Shown here in pieces: positions 7,598 through 15,269 of a DNA stretch of 36,618 nucleotides. The stretch comes from Anaerolineae bacterium (GTDB lineage: Bacteria > Chloroflexota > Anaerolineae > Aggregatilineales > Phototrophicaceae). The stretch spans positions 1 to 36,618 of the forward strand of contig JAIOHM010000077.1 of NCBI GenBank assembly GCA_019912965.1, given 5' to 3'. The translations under genes were made by a program, and so were the position numbers. Position 1 is the first letter of the stretch, and every line of letters starts with the position of its first letter. The notes under the pieces were generated by a model, which was not told the origin of the DNA, did no database searches, and saw only the letters and a program-made list of their open reading frames with translations.

Positions 7598-9904
7598 ATG
7601 AACACAACGATTAAAATGCTGGATGAACCCGCTGGCCGGGTCGGCGGGTATCTGGTGGTGTGGGGCAGCCCGGATCGCCGGGACTTGCAGGGCGAGTATT
7701 TCGCTCCCGACACCGAACTCGGTCTGGACTGGTACAGCCAGCGTCCGATGCTCTATCACCACGGGCTGGACGGCACGATGAAAGCCGAAGTCATCGGCGT
7801 GATCGACACACTGCGTCCAGACGACACCGGGATATGGGCAGAAGCCCAGCTCGATCTGCGGAAGCGGTACGTGCAAACCGTGCAGCAGCTGATCCACAAG
7901 GGGGCACTCGGCTGGTCATCGGGCAGCCTGCCGCATCTGGTGGAAGTAGCGGATGACGGGCAGATCAAACGCTGGCCGATTGTGGAAGGCAGCGCCACGC
8001 CCACACCCGCCGAGCCACGCAAAACCGATATTCACACCATCAAATCCGCCTACCTCGAGCTGGGTCTTGACCCAACCCTGTTAGGCCTTGCGGAAACGGC
8101 ACCGCCGCCAGATGAGCCGGTTATCCCACCTGAAGAGCCAGTGGCTAAAGAGGTGGAAACAGCCGGGGTCGTCGCGCCAGCAGTGTCCATCCCATTGCCA
8201 CCTGCAACGCAACCCACCGTACCCACCGAACCGATCCGAGCCGAAACACCAACCGAAACACCAATTGAGGAAACCATGAACCTACGCGATATCCTGAACG
8301 GATTGCTGAGTGTGATGATGCAGGCGATGCCTGACTTCAAACCCAGCGAAGAACAGATCAATACCATCCTGACGGCAGCCGAGCAGCAGCTCACGCCGCA
8401 GCAGGAAGCCATCGCGGCCATGCCGCCCGACCAGATCGCCCAGACTGCCGCACCCATCGTCGGCAAGGCACTGACGGAATTTGTCACCGCCCAGCGGCAG
8501 GCAGCCGAGCAGACCCAGCAGGCCATCCAGGCGGCAGCCCTGAAGTACATGCAGAACGCTGCACCCATCAGCCGGGCAGGCGGCGGTTTCAGTGGGCAGG
8601 GGATGGGCAGCACCAACAGCGAGGGAAACGGACAGGGCGGCGCACCAGCCCACATCCGCAACCTGAAACTGCGGGGACAGTATGCCAACCTGTCGCCGGA
8701 AACCATGTCGTTCATCGCCGACACCTACACCCAGTACCAGCGCAAACTCACCGGGGAACGTTTCCTGCCGGGCGGGGATGCCGATGGGGTGGTCACCTTC
8801 ATGCAGGAACTGGCCGACAAGTCGGCACCGCTGTATGAGTCGGGACGGCTGTACCTGCCGGACACCGCCGCCAAGGCGATGAAGAGCATCATCGGGGCGA
8901 AAGCCAACGAACTGGATCACACCACCCAGGCCAACTACGGTCAGGAATGGGTGCAGACCTTGTGGCGGGATCAGATCTGGGACAAAGCCCGGCTGGAGAA
9001 TGTGGTGCTGTCGCAGTTCGAGAGTCTGGAGATGGCCGCCAAGTTCGAGGAACTGCCGCTGGAGAAGGACGATCCCGAAGTGAGCTTCGTGGCCGAGGAC
9101 ACCGATGATGCTCATCTGGATTTGTCCGGCTCGAACACACCCGCCAGCCGATTGGGCACGGGCAAGGAAACCTTCAGCGCCAAGAAGCTGGCCCTGCGGG
9201 TGGGCTGGTCAGCCGAAGAGAACGAGGACAGCATCATCCGGTTTGCCGAACAAGCGCGCAAGCAGGCGGATCGGGCGATGCGGAATGCCATCGACCACAT
9301 CCTGCTGAATGGCGACACCGAGACCGGGACGACCAACATCAACAAGGATGGGGCAGCACCGGGGGCGAAGGACAAATACCTGGCGTTCAACGGGCTGCTG
9401 AAGATGGCACTGGTGACCGGAACCGGGCTGAAGGTGGATGCGGGCAACGCCGGGCCAAGTCTGGCAGCGGTGCGGCAGACGCGCTTCAAGATGGGACGGG
9501 AACAAGCGCCGAATGTGGATGAAATCCTGCTGTTCGCCCACACCGAATCGTACAGCCCACTGCTGGGACTGGACGAGTTCCTGACGATGGACAAGGTCGG
9601 CAATCAGGCGACTGCCCTGCGGGGACAGCTGGGCATGATCGACGGGATGCCGGTGCTGGTGACGGCGCAGCTGCTGCTGTCGGCAGCCAACGGCAAGGTG
9701 AGCAACACCCCCGGCAACAACCTGCGGGGACGGTATGTGGTGGTGTACAAGCCGAACTGGAAAGTGGGTTTCCGGCGCAAGATCACTGCCAACCTGTTCC
9801 CGACACAAACTGGTGAGGCATGGCAGTTGTATATGAGCACCCGGCTGGACTTCAAGAGCAGCACCCAAGACAGCGTCGCCACGCTTTACAACCTCGCGGT
9901 GTAA
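7598..9904 (+). CDS. Prohead protease-scaffold-major capsid fusion (HK97 fold)
   Basis: A 768-residue polyprotein. Residues 1-150 match HK97-type prohead serine protease, with candidate His54/55 (LYHHG) and Ser107/108 (GWSSGSLPH). A Pro/Thr/Glu-rich linker (about 165-225) follows, then a helical scaffold-like segment rich in Gln and Ala (about 227-330), then the HK97 gp5-type major capsid protein to the end (QEWVQTLWRDQIWDKARL, VYKPNWKVGFRRKI). ATG 7598 has GGAG 5 nt upstream; the TTG at 7583 sits in the terminator T-tract. An internal in-frame ATG at 8276 (residue 227) has its own GAGG 5 nt upstream, so scaffold-capsid may also be made alone, in excess over protease. Confidence 0.88.
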   Translation: MNTTIKMLDEPAGRVGGYLVVWGSPDRRDLQGEYFAPDTELGLDWYSQRPMLYHHGLDGTMKAEVIGVIDTLRPDDTGIWAEAQLDLRKRYVQTVQQLIHKGALGWSSGSLPHLVEVADDGQIKRWPIVEGSATPTPAEPRKTDIHTIKSAYLELGLDPTLLGLAETAPPPDEPVIPPEEPVAKEVETAGVVAPAVSIPLPPATQPTVPTEPIRAETPTETPIEETMNLRDILNGLLSVMMQAMPDFKPSEEQINTILTAAEQQLTPQQEAIAAMPPDQIAQTAAPIVGKALTEFVTAQRQAAEQTQQAIQAAALKYMQNAAPISRAGGGFSGQGMGSTNSEGNGQGGAPAHIRNLKLRGQYANLSPETMSFIADTYTQYQRKLTGERFLPGGDADGVVTFMQELADKSAPLYESGRLYLPDTAAKAMKSIIGAKANELDHTTQANYGQEWVQTLWRDQIWDKARLENVVLSQFESLEMAAKFEELPLEKDDPEVSFVAEDTDDAHLDLSGSNTPASRLGTGKETFSAKKLALRVGWSAEENEDSIIRFAEQARKQADRAMRNAIDHILLNGDTETGTTNINKDGAAPGAKDKYLAFNGLLKMALVTGTGLKVDAGNAGPSLAAVRQTRFKMGREQAPNVDEILLFAHTESYSPLLGLDEFLTMDKVGNQATALRGQLGMIDGMPVLVTAQLLLSAANGKVSNTPGNNLRGRYVVVYKPNWKVGFRRKITANLFPTQTGEAWQLYMSTRLDFKSSTQDSVATLYNLAV
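8267..8278 (+). promoter_or_regulatory. Internal ribosome binding site and start codon inside the protease-capsid gene
   Basis: GAGG at 8267-8270, a 5-nt spacer and ATG at 8276 lie in frame, exactly where the linker ends and the scaffold-capsid part begins. A separate product of 542 residues is predicted. It would supply many capsid subunits per protease, as separate genes do in related phages. Confidence 0.5.
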
Positions 9905-9914
9905 GGGGGACAGC

Positions 9915-10331
9915 ATGGGCAACCTACAACAAGATGCGATAGCCGCCAAACACAACCTGATCGCGCTGCCGTTCCAGGCGCCGAACATCCCGGATGCCAA
10001 TGTGACGGCGGTGACCATCCAGATCGACAATCCCGACTACCTGATGCCGACCGGTGGCAGTGTGGTGGGCTTGAGTGCCCGGCACAACGCCGATCTGACC
10101 GGCGGCGTGATCACCTGGACACCGACGATCAACGGCGTTGCAGCCAGTGGACTGGCGGCAGTGACCGACGACACCAACCAGCAAGCCTACGCCAAACAGG
10201 CCGCGCGGGTGGTGAACTTCAAAGCCGGGGATCGGCTCGGCGTGCTGGGCAGCAAGACCGGGACAGTCGCGCCGACCACCACCGATGCGGTGCTGGTGCT
10301 GCTGGTGCTGCTGGATGGACTGGATTTCTAG
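9915..10331 (+). CDS. Phage structural protein, probable capsid accessory
   Basis: A 138-residue beta-rich, low-charge protein (repeated short strands with Gly, Thr and Val; NVTAVTIQIDNPDYLM). It starts 10 bp after the capsid gene, with GGGGGA upstream of the ATG. Small genes immediately after the capsid gene usually encode decoration, stabilisation or fibre proteins. I recognise no family. Confidence 0.6.
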   Translation: MGNLQQDAIAAKHNLIALPFQAPNIPDANVTAVTIQIDNPDYLMPTGGSVVGLSARHNADLTGGVITWTPTINGVAASGLAAVTDDTNQQAYAKQAARVVNFKAGDRLGVLGSKTGTVAPTTTDAVLVLLVLLDGLDF

Positions 10332-10333
10332 CC

Positions 10334-10705
10334 ATGACCTATGAACCGATTGTCATCCCGGTCGCCACCACCGGCAGTGCCGGGGCAGCAGTGGGCAGCG
10401 CCGAGAGTCCACCGCTGACTGGCGAGGTGCTGGCGGTGCATGTCCACTACCATCCGACCGCACCCGCCACTACGACAGTGGATGTGGACGAGGTGGACGG
10501 CCCAGCCCGCAAGGTGTTGGACAAAGCCGCCAGCAACACCACTGTCACCCACTACCCGCGTGCCCAGATGCAGGACATCACCGGCACGCCAGTGGCGGGC
10601 ATCTACGAGCCGATCCCGCTGGCGGGACGCAAGCTGCGGGTGAGTGTAGCCAACAGCAATCCACTGCCGGAAGCGGTGGTGGTGACGATTATCATCCAGA
10701 GGTAA
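10334..10705 (+). CDS. Phage structural protein, unknown
   Basis: A 123-residue beta-rich protein with a Val-rich C-terminus (EAVVVTIIIQR), only 2 bp after the previous stop. Its composition is similar to the preceding gene, so the two may form a decoration or short-fibre pair. Function is not recognised. Confidence 0.6.
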   Translation: MTYEPIVIPVATTGSAGAAVGSAESPPLTGEVLAVHVHYHPTAPATTTVDVDEVDGPARKVLDKAASNTTVTHYPRAQMQDITGTPVAGIYEPIPLAGRKLRVSVANSNPLPEAVVVTIIIQR

Positions 10706-10707
10706 AC

Positions 10708-11082
10708 ATGATCATACGCGTTGAATTCCTCTACCAGAACACCAATGGCGTCCGCATCCCGGCGGGCGATTATTCCATCGATGATCCCGCCCTGTGTGGG
10801 CTGGGTCGGTATCTGGTCGAAACGAAACAGGCCGTCAAGCTGCTGGTGGTTGAAGCGCCAGCCACCATCCAGCCAGCAGCTGAACCACCTGCAGATCCCC
10901 TTGAGGACGGCGCGACCGAAAAGGCGGCGGGCGGCGAAAAAGCCCTGAGTGAGATGACCAAAGCCGAGCTGATCGCTCTGGCTGCCGAACGCGGTATCGA
11001 GATCGGCAATCCCAAACACAGCACCAAAGACGAGATCATCGCCCTGCTGGTGGACGATGATGATGAAGGCGGTGACGCATGA
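10708..11082 (+). CDS. Phage protein with C-terminal HeH/LEM-like helical domain
   Basis: A 124-residue protein. The N-terminal 50 residues form a small beta domain (IIRVEFLYQNTNGVRIPAGD), followed by an Ala/Pro/Glu linker. Residues about 80-117 (LSEMTKAELIALAAERGIEI, STKDEIIALL) resemble the HeH/LEM or SAP-type two-helix domain often found in phage head-tail region proteins and sometimes binding DNA. The tail is acidic (DDDDEGGDA). It lies 2 bp after the previous gene and overlaps the next by ATGA. Confidence 0.6.
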   Translation: MIIRVEFLYQNTNGVRIPAGDYSIDDPALCGLGRYLVETKQAVKLLVVEAPATIQPAAEPPADPLEDGATEKAAGGEKALSEMTKAELIALAAERGIEIGNPKHSTKDEIIALLVDDDDEGGDA

Positions 11083-11336
11083 GCGATCTGGTTACGCTGC
11101 ACTTCATCGGCGGGCGGCGGCGGGACTTCACCGTTGCCAGCCCACTGGACACTGAACGCACCTGGTATGTGGAAATCGGCCAGCCGATCCACGTCCCGCC
11201 AGAAGACGCGGCTGCAATTATCCAGCGCGACCCAAAGCTGTGGGCGCTGGATAAAGGCGAGCCGGGTGGCACACCAGCAGAAACGCCTGTGGTAGAAGAA
11301 GCACCTGCCGGACGGCGCAAGTCGAAGGGGGATTAG
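11079..11336 (+). CDS. Small phage protein, unknown
   Basis: An 85-residue protein whose start overlaps the previous stop (ATGA). It has an N-terminal beta domain (LVTLHFIGGRRRDFTV, IGQPIHVPPEDAAAIIQRDP) and a charged, Pro/Glu-rich C-terminus. No family is recognised. Similar short proteins occur before the connector gene in many siphovirus genomes. Confidence 0.55.
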   Translation: MSDLVTLHFIGGRRRDFTVASPLDTERTWYVEIGQPIHVPPEDAAAIIQRDPKLWALDKGEPGGTPAETPVVEEAPAGRRKSKGD

Positions 11337-11340
11337 CAGC

Positions 11341-12471
11341 ATGGCGCGGGCCGAGAATACTGCCCTGCAGCTGCTGAACCGCTGGCAGAAGATCATGGAT
11401 GAAGACGGCTGGCGGTTCAACCAGATCACCGGGCCGGGGGTGCGCTTTCCGCAAGGGGAAGCCACCCAGATTTATATCCAGTACGAGCGGGAATACATCG
11501 CCAATGCGCTGGCAAAGGCCATTGCCCAAGCCACTGCCTATGCGGGTTTTCCACCTGCGCCGACGTGGATTGCGGACGAGATCGTGATGGTCGACCGCGA
11601 TCTGCGCTGGGATTTCCAAACACTGTCCCTGCGTTATGGCTATCTGTCGGCCTTTGGCAAGCGGGCGACCACCCTGATTGAAGCCGATGTCCCGGTGACC
11701 TACACCGATGCCGACAGCGACCAGGTGGCTGAAACGACCACGATCACGGTGACAACGGCCCATCCCGCCGATGAGATTCAGGTCTTCTTCCGGGTGGCAG
11801 ATGGCGCGGCGGCAGCAGCCGATCTGCGCTGGCAGATTGAGCCGCTGACCATCACGCAGTTCGGCAGCACGACCACCATCACCGGGCCGAAGTGGTTGTT
11901 TGTTCATCCGCGAGCGGTGTGGGCCAAAGCCTACAAATCCACCGACAAAACCGAGAAGTTCGCGGGCAACACCGGCGATACCAACAGCTTTGTACAAGCG
12001 GTGGATGTGTACCGGGTGTATGCCGACCCGACCACTGCGGTCGAACTGCTGCTCAACCCGGCACAGGTGGGCGCGACCAATGCGGTCGTGCCGGCGACCG
12101 GCTGGATAGAAAACGCCACCATGGGCTATTTCCGGCTTTACACAGGCGAAGGACAAACTACCCCTCAGGGGATGCCGCTGCAGGCGCGGGTGTCGTACCG
12201 CGCGGGTTATCCGCTGGTCAACGGGCAGATGGAAAGCGCACTGGAAGCGGCCATCATCAAGTATGCCAATACCCGAATGCCGCAGATGCCCACCCTGTCA
12301 GAGGCTGCCCAGCGGATGTGGTCGGAAGCCCGTGAGGAAGGTGAACCCATCGCCTATGATGCGTGGCATCCGCCGCCGTTTGGCTTGTCCAACGGCGGTT
12401 TGGAACTGTGGGCAGTGGTCGAGGCCATCCAGCTGAAGACCAAAGGCAAGCTGTCCACCACCCGCTCATGA
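11341..12471 (+). CDS. Head-tail connector/adaptor region protein
   Basis: A 376-residue protein placed where phages encode head completion and connector proteins, between capsid accessory genes and a gp10-like gene. The N-terminus is helical (ALQLLNRWQKIMDEDGWRFN). The middle is beta-rich (ETTTITVTTAHPADEIQVFF), and a C-terminal helical segment (QMESALEAAIIKYANTRMP) resembles connector subunits that pack against the portal. No specific family is claimed. Its stop overlaps the next start by ATGA. Confidence 0.55.
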   Translation: MARAENTALQLLNRWQKIMDEDGWRFNQITGPGVRFPQGEATQIYIQYEREYIANALAKAIAQATAYAGFPPAPTWIADEIVMVDRDLRWDFQTLSLRYGYLSAFGKRATTLIEADVPVTYTDADSDQVAETTTITVTTAHPADEIQVFFRVADGAAAAADLRWQIEPLTITQFGSTTTITGPKWLFVHPRAVWAKAYKSTDKTEKFAGNTGDTNSFVQAVDVYRVYADPTTAVELLLNPAQVGATNAVVPATGWIENATMGYFRLYTGEGQTTPQGMPLQARVSYRAGYPLVNGQMESALEAAIIKYANTRMPQMPTLSEAAQRMWSEAREEGEPIAYDAWHPPPFGLSNGGLELWAVVEAIQLKTKGKLSTTRS

Positions 12472-12971
12472 CCAGCCGCCGCGTTCGTTCCAGTTTACGC
12501 CAGCAGATGATCGCCTTTGATCAGCATTTCCGCCGTGAACTGCGGCAGGAAGCCGAGGCAGTAGGGGCAGAACTGCTGGAAAAGCACCGGGCGGTCGTGC
12601 GGACATGGAAACACAAGCCAGATTTCCGGCTGGTGGTGCGGGTCTTCCCCACCGCCATTGTGGTGACTGTTACCCCGCGTGGGCAGCACAAGCGCCTCTT
12701 CCGCTGGGTGGATAAAGGCACCAAACCCCACATCATCGTAGCCCGGCGCAAACCCTACCTGCGCTTTCAGCGGGGGCATCAGGCCAAGACCAAACCCATC
12801 GCCCGCTACAACGTGGGCAACGGCGGCAGAACGGGGCCGTGGGTGAGCAAGAAGCAGGTGAATCATCCCGGCACCAAACCCCGGCTGTTCACCAAAACCT
12901 TTTCTGATGCGATCAAACCAATTCTCAGTCAACGTATTGAACGAGCCTTCCGCCGCGCGCGGAAGAAATGA
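12468..12971 (+). CDS. HK97 gp10-like tail-terminator/head-tail joining protein
   Basis: A 167-residue basic protein. The central RWVDKGTKPHIIVARRKPYLRF and later VNHPGTKPR follow the HK97 gp10/minor tail protein Z pattern (Gly-Thr, Pro, a hydrophobic-aromatic strand, then H-P-G). It joins head to tail or completes the tail end. I chose ATG 12468, which overlaps the previous stop (ATGA), over an upstream in-frame ATG at 12363 that lies entirely inside the connector gene. The C-terminus is Arg/Lys-rich. Confidence 0.7.
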   Translation: MTSRRVRSSLRQQMIAFDQHFRRELRQEAEAVGAELLEKHRAVVRTWKHKPDFRLVVRVFPTAIVVTVTPRGQHKRLFRWVDKGTKPHIIVARRKPYLRFQRGHQAKTKPIARYNVGNGGRTGPWVSKKQVNHPGTKPRLFTKTFSDAIKPILSQRIERAFRRARKK

Positions 12972-12977
12972 GGTTTT

Positions 12978-14504
12978 ATGAATGGGGTCGTACCCGATAA
13001 ACTGATCCTTGAGGTGCAGGTTGGCCTCGCCGGATCGAGCCAGTGGCTTAACATGACCATGACCAATGAGCTGTTCGCCGGCAAGATGACCGGCCCCGGC
13101 GGTGCAGCGCGCAAATACACCCGTTTCTATGCCACCGACTACGGTAACAATGAACGCATCATGGTCATCGGGCGGCGGGAAACGGGCAATCCAGAGCCGT
13201 TTACCTTTGACTTGAATCTGCCCGACTGGATCAGCCGCACCACCTACGACCAGATCAAGCAGCGTCTGGAAGGCGTGAAAAACATCCGGCTGCGCTACTA
13301 CACCGGGGATTATGCCAATGCCACCAACTACAAGAAGATCAAGGTGTGGGCCGGCTGCGTGAACGCGGCACGCCTTGGGCAGATGGATGGTGACCAGATC
13401 GACGGCACCAAGAAGGTGGATGCACAAGGGGCGTACAAACTGCCGCAGGAAGCCGATGAGTTCTACGAAATCTATCCGCTGCAGGTCAGCAACCTTACGG
13501 GCACGGTCAGTACGCTGGCGTTCACCGATGTTATATCGATTGGCTTCCCGCGCAGTGCGGGCGAGGTCGAAGGCGAGGATGTCAACAACGACGGCACCAA
13601 AGAGTACATCGCCGTCACCCTCAAGGATGGCTCAAATCTGCCGCATCTGCGCTGGACAGCCGACAAAGGGGCTTCATGGGCGGATGTGACGCTGACCGGA
13701 TTGACCAACTTCGATGCCACCGGGGTGGCGAAGGTCGGCGAGAACATCGTCGTCAGCGGCAGCGGGGCGGGCGGCGGACTGGCATGGGCGAAATGGGACG
13801 AGGTGAAAGCCGGCACAGCCACATGGACGCGATCCACCAATATCGCGGGCGGCACCGTTGTCAACAAGGTAAAACGCATCAGCAGCACCAAAGCGGTGGC
13901 CGTCGGCAATGCTGGCGCGGTGTACCTGAGCGAAGATGCTGGTAAAACCTTCACCAGCGCCGGGGCAGCTGTCACCGCCAACAACCTGACGCAGATCGCG
14001 GTGGTGGATGAAACCTTGCAGTGGTTCGGCGGCGCGTCGTCCACATTGGTGCGGCGCATGAACGGTGTGATGAGCCTCATCACCGTGACCGGGCTGGCGG
14101 CAGCCATCAACAGCCTCGCTGTGCCGAACACCCCCAACCGGGGCACGCAAATCTTTGTGGGGGCTGCCGATGGCAAAATCTACTATGCGCCCAATGGCAC
14201 AGTGACCGCGCCAACGTGGAACGTGCGTTACAGTGCCGGCAGCGGCAGCATCGACTCAATGGCTTTTGCCGGGTATGAAGGGGCGGTGCTGTACTTCAAC
14301 CATGTGAATGGTTCTACGCAATCCCGCATTTACCGCGACCTGAGCGGTGGCAAGTTGGCGACCGATGTCGAGGGCATCGGCGACTACACCAATCCCGCGA
14401 ATGCATCCTTTAATGCCATTGCCGCGCCGGTTCACGATGTCAACACCCTGATGATTGTCGGGGACTTGACGGGTGGGCAGGGCTTCATTGGGCTGGCAGC
14501 CTGA
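12978..14504 (+). CDS. Major tail tube protein with C-terminal BNR-like beta-propeller
   Basis: A 508-residue protein upstream of the chaperone and tape-measure genes, the standard slot for the tail tube subunit. Residues 1-185 look like a tube domain (LILEVQVGLAGSSQWLNMTM, a beta-rich core). From about residue 200 the sequence has Asp-box/BNR-like turns (WTADKGASWADVTL, YLSEDAGKTFTSAG) and several blades to the end, reminiscent of photosynthesis-stability or sialidase-type propellers. Such a domain on every tube subunit would decorate the tail surface, possibly for carbohydrate binding. The start has GAGG 5 nt upstream and lies 6 bp after the previous stop. Confidence 0.65.
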   Translation: MNGVVPDKLILEVQVGLAGSSQWLNMTMTNELFAGKMTGPGGAARKYTRFYATDYGNNERIMVIGRRETGNPEPFTFDLNLPDWISRTTYDQIKQRLEGVKNIRLRYYTGDYANATNYKKIKVWAGCVNAARLGQMDGDQIDGTKKVDAQGAYKLPQEADEFYEIYPLQVSNLTGTVSTLAFTDVISIGFPRSAGEVEGEDVNNDGTKEYIAVTLKDGSNLPHLRWTADKGASWADVTLTGLTNFDATGVAKVGENIVVSGSGAGGGLAWAKWDEVKAGTATWTRSTNIAGGTVVNKVKRISSTKAVAVGNAGAVYLSEDAGKTFTSAGAAVTANNLTQIAVVDETLQWFGGASSTLVRRMNGVMSLITVTGLAAAINSLAVPNTPNRGTQIFVGAADGKIYYAPNGTVTAPTWNVRYSAGSGSIDSMAFAGYEGAVLYFNHVNGSTQSRIYRDLSGGKLATDVEGIGDYTNPANASFNAIAAPVHDVNTLMIVGDLTGGQGFIGLAA

Positions 14505-14515
14505 AGGGTGCGGCC

Positions 14516-15082
14516 ATGATGACCGAACCCACCCGTAAGTTATGTGAAATCCTGCTCGACAGCGGCGAGCGGGTGTATGTGCAGCCGCTGAACCCCTACT
14601 TCCGGCAGGCGATCAGCGATCAGGCGCGCGACTTGCATCCCGATCCGGATCCCAAAGCCTATGAAAAGCCGATGGCCAATGCCCTGATCGATGGCATGAT
14701 GCTGCCCGGCCACGAAAATCCGGATTACATCACCGCGTATCAGCAGGCGCAGATCAAACAGCGCAACCACACCCATCTGGCGGTGATGCTGGCGGCGGTG
14801 GTGGATACCCCGGAAGGCTGGGAACAAACCCTGCGCCGTTATGCCCGGCGATTGACCTACAACCGGCAAGCCGCCCGCCTGCCCGACGATGACTGGCAGG
14901 CGCTGGTGCTGTCGGTGTTGGTGGCCACGCTTGAGGACATCAACGTCATCCTCGCGGCGGCGATGGACACCATCAAGGAAGACGAGGTGCGGCGCGGCCT
15001 GCGGACGCTTCGATTTCCAGTACGGCAGTTTGCCGCTGGATCAGGTGATGACCGAGCGCCTGCACCCGATCTTTCATCGTGA
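14516..15082 (+). CDS. Tail assembly chaperone (gpG-like)
   Basis: A 188-residue helical protein directly before the tape measure gene, the position of lambda gpG. The first ~167 residues read as real coding sequence; the last ~20 (PVRQFAAGSGDDRAPAPDLS) look out of frame. The reading frame that continues the gene is +1 (see next entry). The gpG-type product and a frameshifted gpGT-type product normally coat the tape measure during tail assembly. Confidence 0.7.
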   Translation: MMTEPTRKLCEILLDSGERVYVQPLNPYFRQAISDQARDLHPDPDPKAYEKPMANALIDGMMLPGHENPDYITAYQQAQIKQRNHTHLAVMLAAVVDTPEGWEQTLRRYARRLTYNRQAARLPDDDWQALVLSVLVATLEDINVILAAAMDTIKEDEVRRGLRTLRFPVRQFAAGSGDDRAPAPDLSS

Positions 15083-15269
15083 TCCGACCTTGCCCCCCAT
15101 CGGCTACGATGCGCTGGTAGACGAGTTTGAAGCTGCCAAAGCCTTTGGCTGGACGGCCTATTGGAACGAGAGCCGCGAGAACCGCATCCTGATGGTGGCC
15201 GAAACCCGCGGCTTGCAGCTGCTGCGGCTGATGAGTGAGTACGATACAGCGCAAGCGAGAAGAACCTGA
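15018..15269 (+). CDS. Frameshifted C-terminal extension of tail chaperone (gpT-like)
   Basis: This frame encodes credible protein (QYGSLPLDQVMTERLHPIFH, then FEAAKAFGWTAYWNESRENR) with no good start. It is one nucleotide forward of the upstream chaperone frame. At 15014-15017 the sequence TTT-C lets a Phe tRNA slip +1 from TTT to TTC, joining 167 upstream residues to 83 downstream ones (about 250 in total). Alternatives are another slip site nearby, an independent start at ATG 15048 (73 residues), or a one-base sequencing error. The stop TGA overlaps the tape measure ATG at 15269. Confidence 0.6.
   Translation, partial: QYGSLPLDQVMTERLHPIFHRDPTLPPIGYDALVDEFEAAKAFGWTAYWNESRENRILMVAETRGLQLLRLMSEYDTAQARRT

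Noticed and set aside
4394..13427. Long minus-strand frames opposite phage genes (4394-5281, 6479-7147, 11218-12156, 12495-13427)
   Set aside because: Antisense shadows caused by high GC content; the + strand genes are tightly packed, overlapping and have domain matches.
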